A DNA stretch of 64,000 bases from JARRQJ01 sp963810615 (GTDB lineage: Bacteria > Pseudomonadota > Gammaproteobacteria > DRLM01), in contig CAWEOA010000008.1 of the NCBI GenBank assembly GCA_963810615.1, positions 248,001 to 312,000 of the forward strand, given 5' to 3'. Positions 52,142 through 61,983 of this stretch are shown piece by piece; positions within the stretch are counted from its first letter, which is position 1, and the number at the start of each line of letters is the position of its first letter. The notes beneath the pieces were generated by a model. The model made no database searches. It was not told the DNA's origin and was given only the letters and a program-made list of their open reading frames with translations. The translations under genes were made by a program, and so were the position numbers.

Positions 52142-53200
52142 CTAGGGGTTCCTGACCATGTCGTAAAGGTGAATATCGCGATGGGCTTTCATTATCAAAC
52201 CATAACTCACCTTGTCGAAGACCCGGAACACCATCAGTACGCCGGAACGACTGTCCGGCAGGGTGACTTTACCTTTGTCGGCGACGGTGTCGCGGATCTG
52301 GGCGCCGGCGTGATAGACCGCCAGCACGTGACCGGGCTGCAGTCCGTCGTTTAGTCCTCGATTCAACACCACCACCTGATATTGACCCACCCGGGAGACG
52401 GCATCGAAGAGGGCGATGATCTTTCCTTGTATCTGGCGCTCAGGCGCCCTGGGCTGAAAGTTGTAATTAATCGTCAATTCATCCTGGGCGGGAAGAATGC
52501 GGTCGCCGATCAAGGCTTCGCGCGACGACTTGATCAGCGTCAGTGTGCTGGGGTCGCCGTAGGCCTCCACTCTAGCGTCCGCGATGTGTAGAGCCTCGTA
52601 ACCGAGGACGTCGCTCTTGCTCGCGCCGGGATTACGGTAGACTTTGCCCGTCCGCACCACTTCGTAGCGCCCGCCCGGATGTTGCTCTAGATGTCGGGCA
52701 TAGATCTTATTGCCCGGGCCGCCGACCAAGCGCTCCTCTTCCATGGAGACGATGTAACCGGAATTTTTCGATTCTTCCGGAGAAATGATCTGGGCCTTCA
52801 ATAAAAACTGCTCAATGGCATCGGTGGGGAGGGTGGGTATGGGTTTTTCCAAAGTGGTGATTCTGATCTTGGGTTCGAGTTTGACCACATTGGATTCGGT
52901 AGGCGGAGCCGCGGGACCCCGTTCGACTTGCAGCGTCGGTTTGCCATTGCGGAAAACCAGAGAGATCACATCGCCCGGATAGATCAGGTTGGGGTTGGCG
53001 ATCTGCGGGTTACGTTCCCAGACATCGGGCCATTTCCAAGGGTCGCGGAGAAAACGGGCGGAGATGTCCCACAAGGTATCGCCCTTCACCACCACATAGC
53101 GATTCGGGTAATCGGGGTTCAGCATTACCGTATCCGCCTGTGCGCTCATGCCCATGATCACGATCAGCAATAGCGCCGACACGGTGTTTCGAATAATCAT
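52142..53200 (-). CDS. LysM peptidoglycan-binding exported protein
   Basis: The 352-residue protein has a signal peptide (SALLLIVIMGMSAQA) and one LysM domain at about residues 34-82 (YVVVKGDTLWDISARFLRDPWKWPDVW, then NPNLIYPGDVISL). The long remainder has no known catalytic motif. The gene is the one commonly found between dprA and def in gammaproteobacteria and is divergent from def. The ATG at 53200 with AAAGGG upstream is chosen, although an in-frame ATG lies 18 nt earlier. Confidence 0.9.
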   Translation of the reverse strand: MIIRNTVSALLLIVIMGMSAQADTVMLNPDYPNRYVVVKGDTLWDISARFLRDPWKWPDVWERNPQIANPNLIYPGDVISLVFRNGKPTLQVERGPAAPPTESNVVKLEPKIRITTLEKPIPTLPTDAIEQFLLKAQIISPEESKNSGYIVSMEEERLVGGPGNKIYARHLEQHPGGRYEVVRTGKVYRNPGASKSDVLGYEALHIADARVEAYGDPSTLTLIKSSREALIGDRILPAQDELTINYNFQPRAPERQIQGKIIALFDAVSRVGQYQVVVLNRGLNDGLQPGHVLAVYHAGAQIRDTVADKGKVTLPDSRSGVLMVFRVFDKVSYGLIMKAHRDIHLYDMVRNP

Positions 53201-53347
53201 AAACGGCCCTTTATCCATGTTGTTGCCGGGAGTTTAGCCCAATCCGACCCGCTACTCCACGGGTGGCATCTTAGTCTGTGAATTCGGTATGATCGCTTCG
53301 CTAAGCAGTATAAACGGCAATTTTGCGCAGACCTTGATGGATGTCAC

Positions 53348-53851
53348 ATGGCAATACTTCCTATCCTGCATTATCCCGACTCCCGATTACGTAACGAAGC
53401 CCTGCCGCTGGAGGGGGTAGACCATGAAGTTCGTGCCTTATTGGACGACATGTTGGAGACTATGTACGCGGCCCCGGGGATCGGTCTGGCGGCGCCCCAG
53501 GTAAATGTCTCCAAGCGTGCAATCGTGATCGATATTTCCGAGGAACGCAATCAGCCCTTGTATTTGGTTAACCCCGAGATATTGTCACGGCGCGGCGAGA
53601 TGCAGATGGAGGAGGGCTGCCTGTCGGTGCCCAACATCTATGAGCCGGTGGAGCGGGCGGAATGGGTGAGGGTCAGGGCCTTAGGGCGAGATGGCCAAGC
53701 CTTTGAAATGGATGCGGAAGGTCTGCTGGCGGTCTGCATTCAGCATGAGATCGATCATTTGGAGGGCAAGTTGTTCGTGGATTATCTCTCGGAGATCAAA
53801 CGCAGCCGCATTCGTAAGAAGCTGGAAAAATTTCGGCGGAAGACCTTGTGA
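53348..53851 (+). CDS. def: Peptide deformylase
   Basis: The 167-residue protein has all three deformylase motifs: GIGLAAPQV (about 44-52), EGCLSVP (about 89-95, metal-binding Cys) and QHEIDHLEGKLF (about 132-143, two metal-binding His and the catalytic Glu). It removes the formyl group from new polypeptides. fmt follows 79 bp downstream, and the pair acts on both ends of the formyl cycle. Confidence 0.97.
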   Translation: MAILPILHYPDSRLRNEALPLEGVDHEVRALLDDMLETMYAAPGIGLAAPQVNVSKRAIVIDISEERNQPLYLVNPEILSRRGEMQMEEGCLSVPNIYEPVERAEWVRVRALGRDGQAFEMDAEGLLAVCIQHEIDHLEGKLFVDYLSEIKRSRIRKKLEKFRRKTL

Positions 53852-53930
53852 AGAAGCTATCGGCGCTCAGCTGTCAGCTTGGAGCAACAAACAAGCCTTG
53901 CCCGCCGATTTTGCCGAGAACTGACCGCTG

Positions 53931-54920
53931 ATGGCTGATCGTTTAAGAATCGTTTTCGCAGGCACCCCCGAATTCGCGCAAACTGCCTTGGCGGCCTTGC
54001 TGGCCTCTCAACATGAGGTGTGTGCGGTCTTTACCCAGCCGGATCGGCCCGCCGGGCGCGGGCGCAAGTTGACGGCCAGTCCGGTGAAGCAATTGGCGCT
54101 GCAACATGGGATTCCGGTCCTGCAGCCGGCGAGTCTGAAACCGCCGGAACAACATGAAGTCCTGCGCAGTTTCAATGCGGATGTCATGGTGGTGGTGGCT
54201 TACGGTTTGATCCTGCCTCGAGCGGTGCTGGATATCCCTCGTCTTGGTTGTCTCAATATTCATGGTTCTTTATTGCCGCGTTGGCGGGGTGCGGCGCCCA
54301 TCCAGCGCGCGATCCTCGCCGGGGACGAGGAGACCGGCATTACCATAATTCAAATGGATGCCGGCCTGGATACGGGTGCGATGCTATTGCGCCTGCCTTG
54401 CCCCATTCGCGCCGCCGATACCGCGCAGACCCTGCACGATGAACTGGCGGAGCTGGGCGCGCGTGCCATTTGTCTGGCGCTCGATCAGGTGGCGAGCGGC
54501 AGCGCCCGCCCCGAGGCGCAGGATGACAGCCTGTCTTGTTACGCCGCCAAGATAGACAAACAGGAGGCCTTGGTCGATTGGTCTTCATCCGCCGTTCATA
54601 TCGAGCGCCAAATACGCGCCTTCAATCCCTGGCCGGTGGCGCAGACTCGGTGGGGGGATAAGACCCTGCGTATCTGGCGTGCGCAGTTGGGGGGCGATTG
54701 CGTTGCTGCCATGGCGGGGGAAGTGGTGGCGGTGAGCCGGGAAGGTATCGACGTTGCTACTGGGAATGGATTAATACGTTTGCTGGAGGTGCAATTACCC
54801 GGCGGTCGCCCCATGCTGGTGGCGGACTTTATCAATGCCCATAAGATGGCGACGGGGATGATGTTGAGCGCAGTCGCTACGGCGCCGCGCTCCGCATCAT
54901 CAGCCCCGCCGCTATCCTGA
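53931..54920 (+). CDS. fmt: Methionyl-tRNA formyltransferase
   Basis: The 329-residue protein has the N-terminal formyltransferase domain with FAGTPEFAQTALAALLASQHEV and the folate and catalytic block NIHGSLLPRWRGAAPIQRAIL (about 109-129, Asn-His and nearby Asp in the usual DxG position, MDAGLDTGAM). The C-terminal domain includes AFNPWPVAQT. It uses 10-formyl-tetrahydrofolate to formylate Met-tRNA for initiation. The last 20 or so residues are poorly conserved. rsmB follows after 10 bp. Confidence 0.96.
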   Translation: MADRLRIVFAGTPEFAQTALAALLASQHEVCAVFTQPDRPAGRGRKLTASPVKQLALQHGIPVLQPASLKPPEQHEVLRSFNADVMVVVAYGLILPRAVLDIPRLGCLNIHGSLLPRWRGAAPIQRAILAGDEETGITIIQMDAGLDTGAMLLRLPCPIRAADTAQTLHDELAELGARAICLALDQVASGSARPEAQDDSLSCYAAKIDKQEALVDWSSSAVHIERQIRAFNPWPVAQTRWGDKTLRIWRAQLGGDCVAAMAGEVVAVSREGIDVATGNGLIRLLEVQLPGGRPMLVADFINAHKMATGMMLSAVATAPRSASSAPPLS

Positions 54921-54930
54921 TCAGCCTTTC

Positions 54931-56223
54931 ATGGATGCGCGCAGTGCAGCCGCCCGCGTGGTGGCGCAGGTATTGGAAGGCGCGTCCTTATCCGTGAGCC
55001 TAGCGCCGCAGCTGGCCCTGCTGTCCGCCCAAGAGCGCGGTCTTGCCCAGGAACTGAGTTACGGCGCGTTGCGCTGGGGACCCCGTTTGCAGGCGGTGCT
55101 CGATCATCTGCTGCATAAACCCTTGCGTGACAAGGAGCGGGAGGTGCTTGCCCTGTTGTGGGTCGGCTTATATCAACTGATATATACCCGCGTGCCGGAA
55201 TATGCGGCGGTGGCGGGCAGCGTGGCCGCCAGCCGCGCCTTGAATAAGGATTGGGCCGCCGGTCTGGTGAATGCGGTGCTGCGCGGCTTTCTGAAACGAC
55301 GCGATACTTTGTTGGCGGAGGTGGACGGGAACGAGGTCGCGGCCTTTGCCCATCCGCAATGGTGGTTGGAGCGCTTGCGCGCCGGGCGTCCCGAGGACTG
55401 GCGTGATATTGCGGCGGCCAATAACCAACGGCCGCCCATGACGCTGCGGGTGAACCGGCGCCGCGGGAGTCGCGATGAATATCTGCGGATGCTGAGTGCG
55501 GCAGGCGTAGGCGCGATGTTTGCAGCCCATGCCGACGCGGGGGTGACGTTAGCCAAGCCGATGGATGTGGCGGAATTGCCCGGATTCCAGGAGGGATGGG
55601 TGTCGGTGCAGGATGCGGGGGCGCAACAGGCGGCGCAGTTGCTGTACCCTCAGAGCGGCGAGCGGATATTGGATGCCTGTGCCGCGCCCGGCGGTAAGAC
55701 CGGTCATGTGCTGGAGTTACAGCCGGCGCTGGCGGAGTTGGTCGCCGTGGATAATGATGCCGGGCGCATGACTCGGGTGCAGGCGAACCTCGATCGTTTG
55801 GGCTTGCAGGCGAGTCTGGTGGTGGAGGATGTGGGCTCGGTGCAGCGCTGGTGGGATGGTGCCCCATTTGATCGCATCCTATTGGATGCGCCGTGTTCCG
55901 GCAGCGGCGTGATCAGGCGTCATCCCGATATCAAATATCTGCGCCGGCCCGCGGATATCGTCGCTTTGGCCGCGGAACAGCGACGTTTGCTTACGGCATT
56001 GTGGCCGCTGGTGAAGCGCGGCGGTATGCTGTTGTATGTGACCTGCTCGATTTTGCCCGAAGAATGCGAACAGCAGGTGGGAAGTTTTCTCGCGGCGCAT
56101 GATGATGCCTATGAGGAACCGCTCGCCGTTGCGTGGGGACGGGCTGTGCAGCATGGGCGCTTGATCTTGCCGGGAACCGACGGGATGGATGGATTTTATT
56201 ATGCGAGCATCAAAAAGCGTTGA
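54931..56223 (+). CDS. rsmB: 16S rRNA m5C967 methyltransferase RsmB (Sun)
   Basis: The 430-residue protein has an N-terminal NusB-like domain (residues 1-135) followed by a SAM-dependent RNA methyltransferase domain. DACAAPGGKTGHVLEL (about 248-263) is the SAM motif I, LLDAPCSGSGVIRRHPD (about 317-333) contains the release Cys, and LLYVTCSILPEECEQQV (about 367-383) the nucleophile Cys. This matches RsmB, which methylates C967 of 16S rRNA. Its place after fmt is the conserved one. Confidence 0.96.
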   Translation: MDARSAAARVVAQVLEGASLSVSLAPQLALLSAQERGLAQELSYGALRWGPRLQAVLDHLLHKPLRDKEREVLALLWVGLYQLIYTRVPEYAAVAGSVAASRALNKDWAAGLVNAVLRGFLKRRDTLLAEVDGNEVAAFAHPQWWLERLRAGRPEDWRDIAAANNQRPPMTLRVNRRRGSRDEYLRMLSAAGVGAMFAAHADAGVTLAKPMDVAELPGFQEGWVSVQDAGAQQAAQLLYPQSGERILDACAAPGGKTGHVLELQPALAELVAVDNDAGRMTRVQANLDRLGLQASLVVEDVGSVQRWWDGAPFDRILLDAPCSGSGVIRRHPDIKYLRRPADIVALAAEQRRLLTALWPLVKRGGMLLYVTCSILPEECEQQVGSFLAAHDDAYEEPLAVAWGRAVQHGRLILPGTDGMDGFYYASIKKR

Positions 56224-56228
56224 TCTGT

Positions 56229-56819
56229 ATGAATACGGAACGCTGCGCCATTAATCGAGCTTCAGTTCAGTGGATGGCGCTGATGGTGCTGGTCATCGGC
56301 ATATTACCGGGCATGGGATTGGCTGCCGACGAGCCGGAATTCGTGGTGCGCAGTGCCGGGACGGTGCTGGTCGATAAGGTTTATCAGCTCAATGCCAAGA
56401 TCCACTACCGTTTCAGCACTGAAGCCTTGGACGCTTTGGACAACGGCGTGCCACTGGTGGTCGAGCTGGACATCGTCATCGACCGCAGGCGGGATTATGT
56501 GTGGAATGAAACGGTGGCTTCTCTGCGCCAGCGTTATCAATTGACCTATGAGGCATTGACTCAGCGTTACCTGGTGACCAATCTCAACAGCGGCGCGGAT
56601 AATTACTACGCTAGCCGGGCCGCAGCCATCGCCGCTTTGGGCGATGTGGACAAACTTCCTATTCTGGATGCAGGCCTGCTCAATCCCGAGGAAAAATACA
56701 TCGTGAGTCTGCAGGCCAGCCTTGATCTGGATGCGCTGCCGGTGCCGATGCGGGTCGTCGGCTATTTTTCGAGCAGCTGGCGTATCGCCAGCGAGTGGGT
56801 GTCATGGCCTTTGCAATGA
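56229..56819 (+). CDS. DUF4390 exported protein
   Basis: The 196-residue protein has an N-terminal signal or anchor segment (WMALMVLVIGILPGMGLAA) and a mature part with YQLNAKIHYRFSTEALDALDNGVPLVVELDIVI and a repeated RRRDYVWNETVASLRQRYQLTYEALTQRYLV, the DUF4390 pattern. The gene is regularly found ahead of ntrY in gammaproteobacteria, and here its stop overlaps the ntrY start (ATGA). Its role is unknown. The ATG at 56229 is used since the longer frame lies within rsmB. Confidence 0.9.
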   Translation: MNTERCAINRASVQWMALMVLVIGILPGMGLAADEPEFVVRSAGTVLVDKVYQLNAKIHYRFSTEALDALDNGVPLVVELDIVIDRRRDYVWNETVASLRQRYQLTYEALTQRYLVTNLNSGADNYYASRAAAIAALGDVDKLPILDAGLLNPEEKYIVSLQASLDLDALPVPMRVVGYFSSSWRIASEWVSWPLQ

Positions 56820-59053
56820 TCAAGCGACTCAGCACCGGCGTGGTGCCGATCATCTTATTATTCTGTCTGCTATTAGTGTCCCTGTATTTAATGGGGCGTG
56901 CCACCCAGAATTCCGAAGAATTCGGCCGCTTGTATGTATCGCTGCTGGTGGTCAACGTCTCGCTTTTGGTGCTGTTGATGGTGTTGATCGGTGCCAACAT
57001 GGTGAGGTTGTGGCGCCAGTACCGCAATCGCGCCACCGGCGTGCGACTCACCCTGCGTCTGGTGGTGATGTTCGTGGTGCTGGCCATGGTGCCGGTGTCC
57101 ATGGTGTATTGGTTTTCCCTGGACTTTATCAAGCGGGGCATCGATAGCTGGTTCGACGTACGCTTTGAAAAGGCCTTGGAAGACGCCCTGGAGTTGAGTC
57201 GTACCGTCCTCGACAGCCGCATGCGAGATCTGTTGCGGCGTACCGAGACCATGGCGGGGCAACTGAACCATATTCCCGATGATCGAGTGCCGACGCTGCT
57301 CAGTCACCTGAGTAGTGACAGTGATGCAGGGGAGCTGACCGTGCTGACCGTCAACGGCAAGATCATTGCGTCGACCGGCGCCAGCACCGATCGCCTGTTG
57401 CCTACCTATCCGGACGAGGCCATCATGCTGCAATTGCGTCAAGGCGTGACCTATGTGGGCCTGGATCAGATCTCGGGTGTGGGATTGAACATCCGAGTAG
57501 TAGTGCCGGTCGCGGGTTCAGACGGTCGGGTGTTGCAGGTGTTGTATCCGGTGTCGGAGCGTCTCGCCGTATTGACCGATAATGTGCAGTCTACCTATGC
57601 GCGCTATGACCGATTGCGCTTTTTGCGTGATTGGCTGAAATTCAGTTTCGCCTTGACCCTGTCGCTGGTATTGCTGTTGAGTTTGTTGACTGCGGTATGG
57701 GCGGCCTTTTACGCCGCGCGGCGCTTGGTGGCGCCTATCCGTACCCTCGCGATCGGTACCCGCGCCGTGGCCAGCGGTGATTACAGTCGGCGTCTGCCCC
57801 TGCCCAGTCACGACGAATTCGGCGTGTTGGTGCAATCGTTCAACGATATGACCAGCAAGATCGCCCTGGCGCAGGAAGAGGCGCGGCATAGCCAGCAGCA
57901 GGTGGAAAGCCAGCGTGCTTATCTTGAGGCGGTGTTGGAACGCCTTTCGTCCGGGGTGCTGGCCTTGGATGATCAGCAGGTATTGCGTACCGCCAATGCG
58001 GCCGCAGGCCATATCCTCGGAGTGGAATTCAATGAAATGATCGGCCGGCCCTTGATCGCGCTGGCGGAGGATCACACTCATCTTGCGCAATTTGTGAAAG
58101 CGCTGAACGTGCCCTTGGGGGACGGCGTGCAGGAGTGGCGCGAGGAGATCACCTTATTCGGTGCGGGCGGGCGGCAGGTGTTGATCTGTGGCGGCGCATC
58201 CCTGCCCGGCGTCACTGACGGCGGCGGTTATGTGGTGGTGTTCGAAGATGTCACTGCCTTGATTCAGGCCCAGCGCGATGCCGCCTGGGGTGAAATGGCG
58301 CGGCGTCTTGCCCATGAGATCAAAAATCCCTTGACGCCGATCCGGCTCTCGGCGGAACGCCTGCGCCATAAATATCTCAAGAGTATGCCGGTGACGGAGT
58401 CGGATTTATTGGAGCGCTCCACTCACACCATCATTCAGCAGGTGGATGCCATGCAGGAGATGGTGAAGGCATTTTCCGAGTATGCGCGCGCCCCCAAGCT
58501 GGAGCGCCGCTCCCTGGATCTCAATGGGCTTATCAATGAAGTGCTGGATCTTTACCGGGACCATGTTCCGGTTCACTGGGAGCTGCACCTGCAGAACGGT
58601 TTACCCGCGGTGGAGGCCGATGTCGGTCGCTTTCGTCAGCTCTTGCACAATCTGATCAAGAACGGGCTGGAAGCCTTGGCCGAACGCGGCGATGGATTGA
58701 TTACGATTACGACTCAGTGCGTGGATGAGTCCGGCTTCCCCTTCGTCGAGTTGCGCGTCGATGATAACGGCCCGGGATTCCCGGAGGGCTTGATGGGGCG
58801 CTTGTTCGAGCCGTATGTGACCACCAAGCCCAAAGGCACCGGCTTAGGGTTGGCGATCGTGAAAAAGATCGTGGATGAGCACGGCGGAATGATCATTGCC
58901 GAAAACACGCACGATGGTGCCTGTGTGGTGATCCGCCTGCCGCTGGAAACGTCGGTGCTGAAGACGAATCTGGAAAATGGTGTAATGAGTGATGCCGTCA
59001 TGCGTTCGCAGTTTAACTCCGACGATATGGCGCAACGTGGAGAAATCGCATGA
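56816..59053 (+). CDS. ntrY: NtrY-type sensor histidine kinase
   Basis: The 745-residue protein has three or four N-terminal membrane helices, a periplasmic stretch (about 105-275), a further helix (about 280-305), a HAMP domain (RRLVAPIRTLAIGTRAVASGDYSRRL), a PAS-like domain (about 375-480) and a histidine kinase core. The core has the H-box His in RRLAHEIKNPLTPIRLSAERL and ATP-binding DDNGPGFP and KPKGTGLGLAIVKKI. This is the NtrY type, linked to nitrogen or redox control. The start at 56816 overlaps the DUF4390 stop; ATG 56804 is also possible. Confidence 0.94.
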   Translation: MIKRLSTGVVPIILLFCLLLVSLYLMGRATQNSEEFGRLYVSLLVVNVSLLVLLMVLIGANMVRLWRQYRNRATGVRLTLRLVVMFVVLAMVPVSMVYWFSLDFIKRGIDSWFDVRFEKALEDALELSRTVLDSRMRDLLRRTETMAGQLNHIPDDRVPTLLSHLSSDSDAGELTVLTVNGKIIASTGASTDRLLPTYPDEAIMLQLRQGVTYVGLDQISGVGLNIRVVVPVAGSDGRVLQVLYPVSERLAVLTDNVQSTYARYDRLRFLRDWLKFSFALTLSLVLLLSLLTAVWAAFYAARRLVAPIRTLAIGTRAVASGDYSRRLPLPSHDEFGVLVQSFNDMTSKIALAQEEARHSQQQVESQRAYLEAVLERLSSGVLALDDQQVLRTANAAAGHILGVEFNEMIGRPLIALAEDHTHLAQFVKALNVPLGDGVQEWREEITLFGAGGRQVLICGGASLPGVTDGGGYVVVFEDVTALIQAQRDAAWGEMARRLAHEIKNPLTPIRLSAERLRHKYLKSMPVTESDLLERSTHTIIQQVDAMQEMVKAFSEYARAPKLERRSLDLNGLINEVLDLYRDHVPVHWELHLQNGLPAVEADVGRFRQLLHNLIKNGLEALAERGDGLITITTQCVDESGFPFVELRVDDNGPGFPEGLMGRLFEPYVTTKPKGTGLGLAIVKKIVDEHGGMIIAENTHDGACVVIRLPLETSVLKTNLENGVMSDAVMRSQFNSDDMAQRGEIA

Positions 59054-60426
59054 GTGCCCCGCATATTCTGGTTGTGGACGATGAGCGCGATATCCGGGAA
59101 CTGGTCAAAGAGATTCTCGAAGACGAAGGTTATGAGGTGAGTGTCGCTGAAAACGGTGCGGCTGCGCGTGACGCGCGCCGTACCCATCGTCCCGACCTGG
59201 TATTGCTGGACGTGTGGATGCCCGACGTGGACGGCATCACCCTGCTCAAGGAATGGAGCGATGAGAGCGGTCCCATGTGCCCGGTGATCATCATGTCGGG
59301 ACACGGCACGGTGGAGACCGCGGTGGAGGCGACCCGGCTCGGCGCCTATGACTTCATTGAAAAGCCCCTGTCCATGGCCAAGCTGCTGCTTACCATCACC
59401 CGCGCCCTGGATGCCGAGCGCCTGCGCCGGGAGAATCTCGGGCTGCGCAAGTTTGCCCAGCCCCTGCTGGAGCCCTTGGGCCGCAGCGCGGTGATGCAGC
59501 AATTGCGGGAGCAAATCCAGAGAGTGGCGCAGCATGATGCCTGGGTGTTGATCACCGGCGAACCGGGCGCCGGTAAGGAGTTATGCGCGCGTTATTTGCA
59601 TAGTTGCAGTCCCCGTCACGACGGCCCCTTCGTGGATGTGGGGGTGGCGGCATTGCTGCGTGAGAATTCCGCGGTGGAACTGTTCGGCGCCGAGGAGGGC
59701 GGCCAGGTGAAGTACGGATTGCTGGAGCAGGCCGGCGGCGGCACCTTGTTCCTCGATGAGGTGGGGGACATGGATCTCGCCATTCAGGCCCGCCTGTTCG
59801 GCGCCCTGGAGGGACGGACTTGTTTGCGAGTCGGGGGCAGCGAGCCGGTTAAGCTCGACGTGCGGATCGTGGCGGCCACCCATCGCGACTTGGTGCAGGA
59901 GATCCAGGCCAAGCGTTTTCGCGAGGATCTTTATTATCAGCTCGCCGTGGTGCCGCTGCGCGTGCCGCCGTTGCGGGAGCACGCCGATGATATCCCTGAA
60001 CTTTTAGCGCATTACGTGGATATGTTTGTGGGTCAGGAAGGCCTGCCGTATCGGCGCTTCACCGTCGCGGCACAAAACCGCTTGCGCCATTATCCCTGGC
60101 CAGGCAATATGCGCGAGCTGAAAAACCTGGTGCAACGATTATTGATACTCGGCTCCGACGGTGAAATCACCGGCGAGGAAGTGGAAGGGGCATTGAGCCG
60201 TTTCCCGGCGCCGGTGGAGACATTTCCGGTCGGACAATTCGGGTTGCCGTTACGTGAGGCGCGGGAACAATTCGAACGGGCCTATTTCGAATATCAATTG
60301 CGTCAAAGCGACGGCAGCATCGGCAAGGTAGCCAAGCAGGCGGGCATGGAGCGCACCCATCTTTACCGGAAGTTGAAGGGGCTGGGTTTGAATCCCAAGG
60401 ATGTCCGGGTGGAAGAGGGTGACTAA
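59050..60426 (+). CDS. ntrX: NtrX-type response regulator lacking GAFTGA
   Basis: The 458-residue protein has a receiver domain with DDERDIREL, the phosphorylated Asp in LVLLDVWMPDVDG (about Asp53) and the Lys in FIEKPL. An AAA+ domain follows, with Walker A GEPGAGKE and Walker B GGTLFLDEVGDMD, and a C-terminal Fis-type helix-turn-helix (GSIGKVAKQAGMERTHLYRKLKGLGL). The sigma54-contact loop GAFTGA is replaced: ELFGAEEGGQVKYGLLEQA runs straight on. It probably cannot activate sigma54 promoters in the usual way. It overlaps ntrY by 4 nt. Confidence 0.93.
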   Translation: MSAPHILVVDDERDIRELVKEILEDEGYEVSVAENGAAARDARRTHRPDLVLLDVWMPDVDGITLLKEWSDESGPMCPVIIMSGHGTVETAVEATRLGAYDFIEKPLSMAKLLLTITRALDAERLRRENLGLRKFAQPLLEPLGRSAVMQQLREQIQRVAQHDAWVLITGEPGAGKELCARYLHSCSPRHDGPFVDVGVAALLRENSAVELFGAEEGGQVKYGLLEQAGGGTLFLDEVGDMDLAIQARLFGALEGRTCLRVGGSEPVKLDVRIVAATHRDLVQEIQAKRFREDLYYQLAVVPLRVPPLREHADDIPELLAHYVDMFVGQEGLPYRRFTVAAQNRLRHYPWPGNMRELKNLVQRLLILGSDGEITGEEVEGALSRFPAPVETFPVGQFGLPLREAREQFERAYFEYQLRQSDGSIGKVAKQAGMERTHLYRKLKGLGLNPKDVRVEEGD

Positions 60427-60492
60427 GCGATATCCAAGTTAAGTGCTACTATTAAGCCCCCGTTTGTGATGCTGGGTGCTGATGGAGAATAA

Positions 60493-61866
60493 ATGAAAAT
60501 CATCATTCTCGGTGCCGGGCAGGTGGGTTCTTCGGTGGCGATGGCGCTGGTTTCCGAGGCTAATGATATCACCGTCGTCGATTCCGAAAGCCAATGCCTG
60601 CAAGCTCTGCAGGACCGGCTCGACCTGCGCACGGTGGTGGGTCATGCGTCTCACCCGGAAGTCTTGAAGCGCGCCGGGGCGGAAGATGCCGACATGATCC
60701 TAGCGGTGACCAACAGCGACGAGACCAATATGGTCGCCTGCCAGATAGCCTATACCTTGTTTCATACACCCACCAAGATCGCCCGGGTGCGCGCTCGTGA
60801 TTATCTGAATCATCCCCAGTTGTTCACTCAAGAGGCCTTGCCCATCGATGTGTTGATCAGCCCCGAGCAGGTGGTGATCGATTACGTACAGCGTCTTATC
60901 GAGCACCTGGGCGCATTGCAGGTACTGGACTTTGCCGGCGGCAGGGTACAACTGGTGGCGGTCAGGGCCTATTACGGCGGGCCTCTGGTCGGTCACGAGC
61001 TGCGGGAACTGCGCAACCACATGCCGGGGGTGGACACGCGGGTCGCGGCCATCTTTCGCCGCGGCAAGCCCATCATTCCCGAAGGCAGCACCGTCATCGA
61101 GGCCGACGACGAGGTGTTTTTCATCGCCGCGCGTAAACATATTCGCTTGGTGATGAGCGAGCTGCGTAAGCTGGACAAGCCCACCAAGCGCATCGTCATC
61201 GCCGGCGGCGGCAACATCGGCAGGGGGCTGGCCAAGGCCCTGGAAGGCGATTATCAAGTCAAACTTATCGATCACAACCCGGGGCGCAGTCGCCAGATCG
61301 CCGAGGAGTTGACCAAGACCATCGTATTGCTCGGCGACGCCGCCGACGGGGAATTGTTGCTGGAAGAGAACATCGAGAACACTGACGTGTTTTGCGCGGT
61401 GACCAACGATGACGAGGCCAATATCCTGTCCGCCATGCTGGCCAAGCGTCTCGGCGCGCGCAAGGTGATGTCCCTGATCAACCGCGCCGCTTATGTCGAT
61501 CTGGTGGAAAGCGGCGATATCGATATCGCCATCTCTCCACAGCAGGCGACCATCGGCGGATTGCTTGCTCATGTGCGGCGCGGCGACGTGGTGGTGGTTC
61601 ATTCGCTGCGGCGCGGTGCGGCGGAGGCTATCGAGGCGGTGGCCCACGGCGACAGTAAGACCTCAAAGGTAGTGGGTCGCGCCATTCAAGACATCAAGCT
61701 GCCGTCGGGTGCCAACATCGGCGCCATCGTGCGTAATGACGAAGTGCTGATCGCCCATCGCAATACCGTTATCGAGTCCGAGGACCATGTGATCCTGTTT
61801 CTGGTGGATAAACGCCGTATTGCCGAAGTGGAACGCTTGTTCCAGGTGGGCATTACCTTTATTTAA
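60493..61866 (+). CDS. trkA: Trk potassium uptake regulator TrkA
   Basis: The 457-residue protein has two tandem RCK_N/RCK_C units: KIIILGAGQVGSSVAMALVSE at the start and RIVIAGGGNIGRGLAKALEG at about 234, each a dinucleotide-binding Rossmann motif, followed by TrkA-C domains (about 145-225 and 372-455). It is the cytosolic NAD(H)-binding gate regulator of the TrkH channel. trkH follows 117 bp downstream, so the two act together. Confidence 0.96.
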   Translation: MKIIILGAGQVGSSVAMALVSEANDITVVDSESQCLQALQDRLDLRTVVGHASHPEVLKRAGAEDADMILAVTNSDETNMVACQIAYTLFHTPTKIARVRARDYLNHPQLFTQEALPIDVLISPEQVVIDYVQRLIEHLGALQVLDFAGGRVQLVAVRAYYGGPLVGHELRELRNHMPGVDTRVAAIFRRGKPIIPEGSTVIEADDEVFFIAARKHIRLVMSELRKLDKPTKRIVIAGGGNIGRGLAKALEGDYQVKLIDHNPGRSRQIAEELTKTIVLLGDAADGELLLEENIENTDVFCAVTNDDEANILSAMLAKRLGARKVMSLINRAAYVDLVESGDIDIAISPQQATIGGLLAHVRRGDVVVVHSLRRGAAEAIEAVAHGDSKTSKVVGRAIQDIKLPSGANIGAIVRNDEVLIAHRNTVIESEDHVILFLVDKRRIAEVERLFQVGITFI

Positions 61867-61983
61867 TCAAACTAAAATTAACCGGCAATAAGTAACAAGA
61901 GAACAGGGGGGCGCCCGTGAGCTGCCATTTCCAACCAAGATTCACTCGCCGTTTGTCGCTGTTTCCCGCTTGCCGCTGACTAT

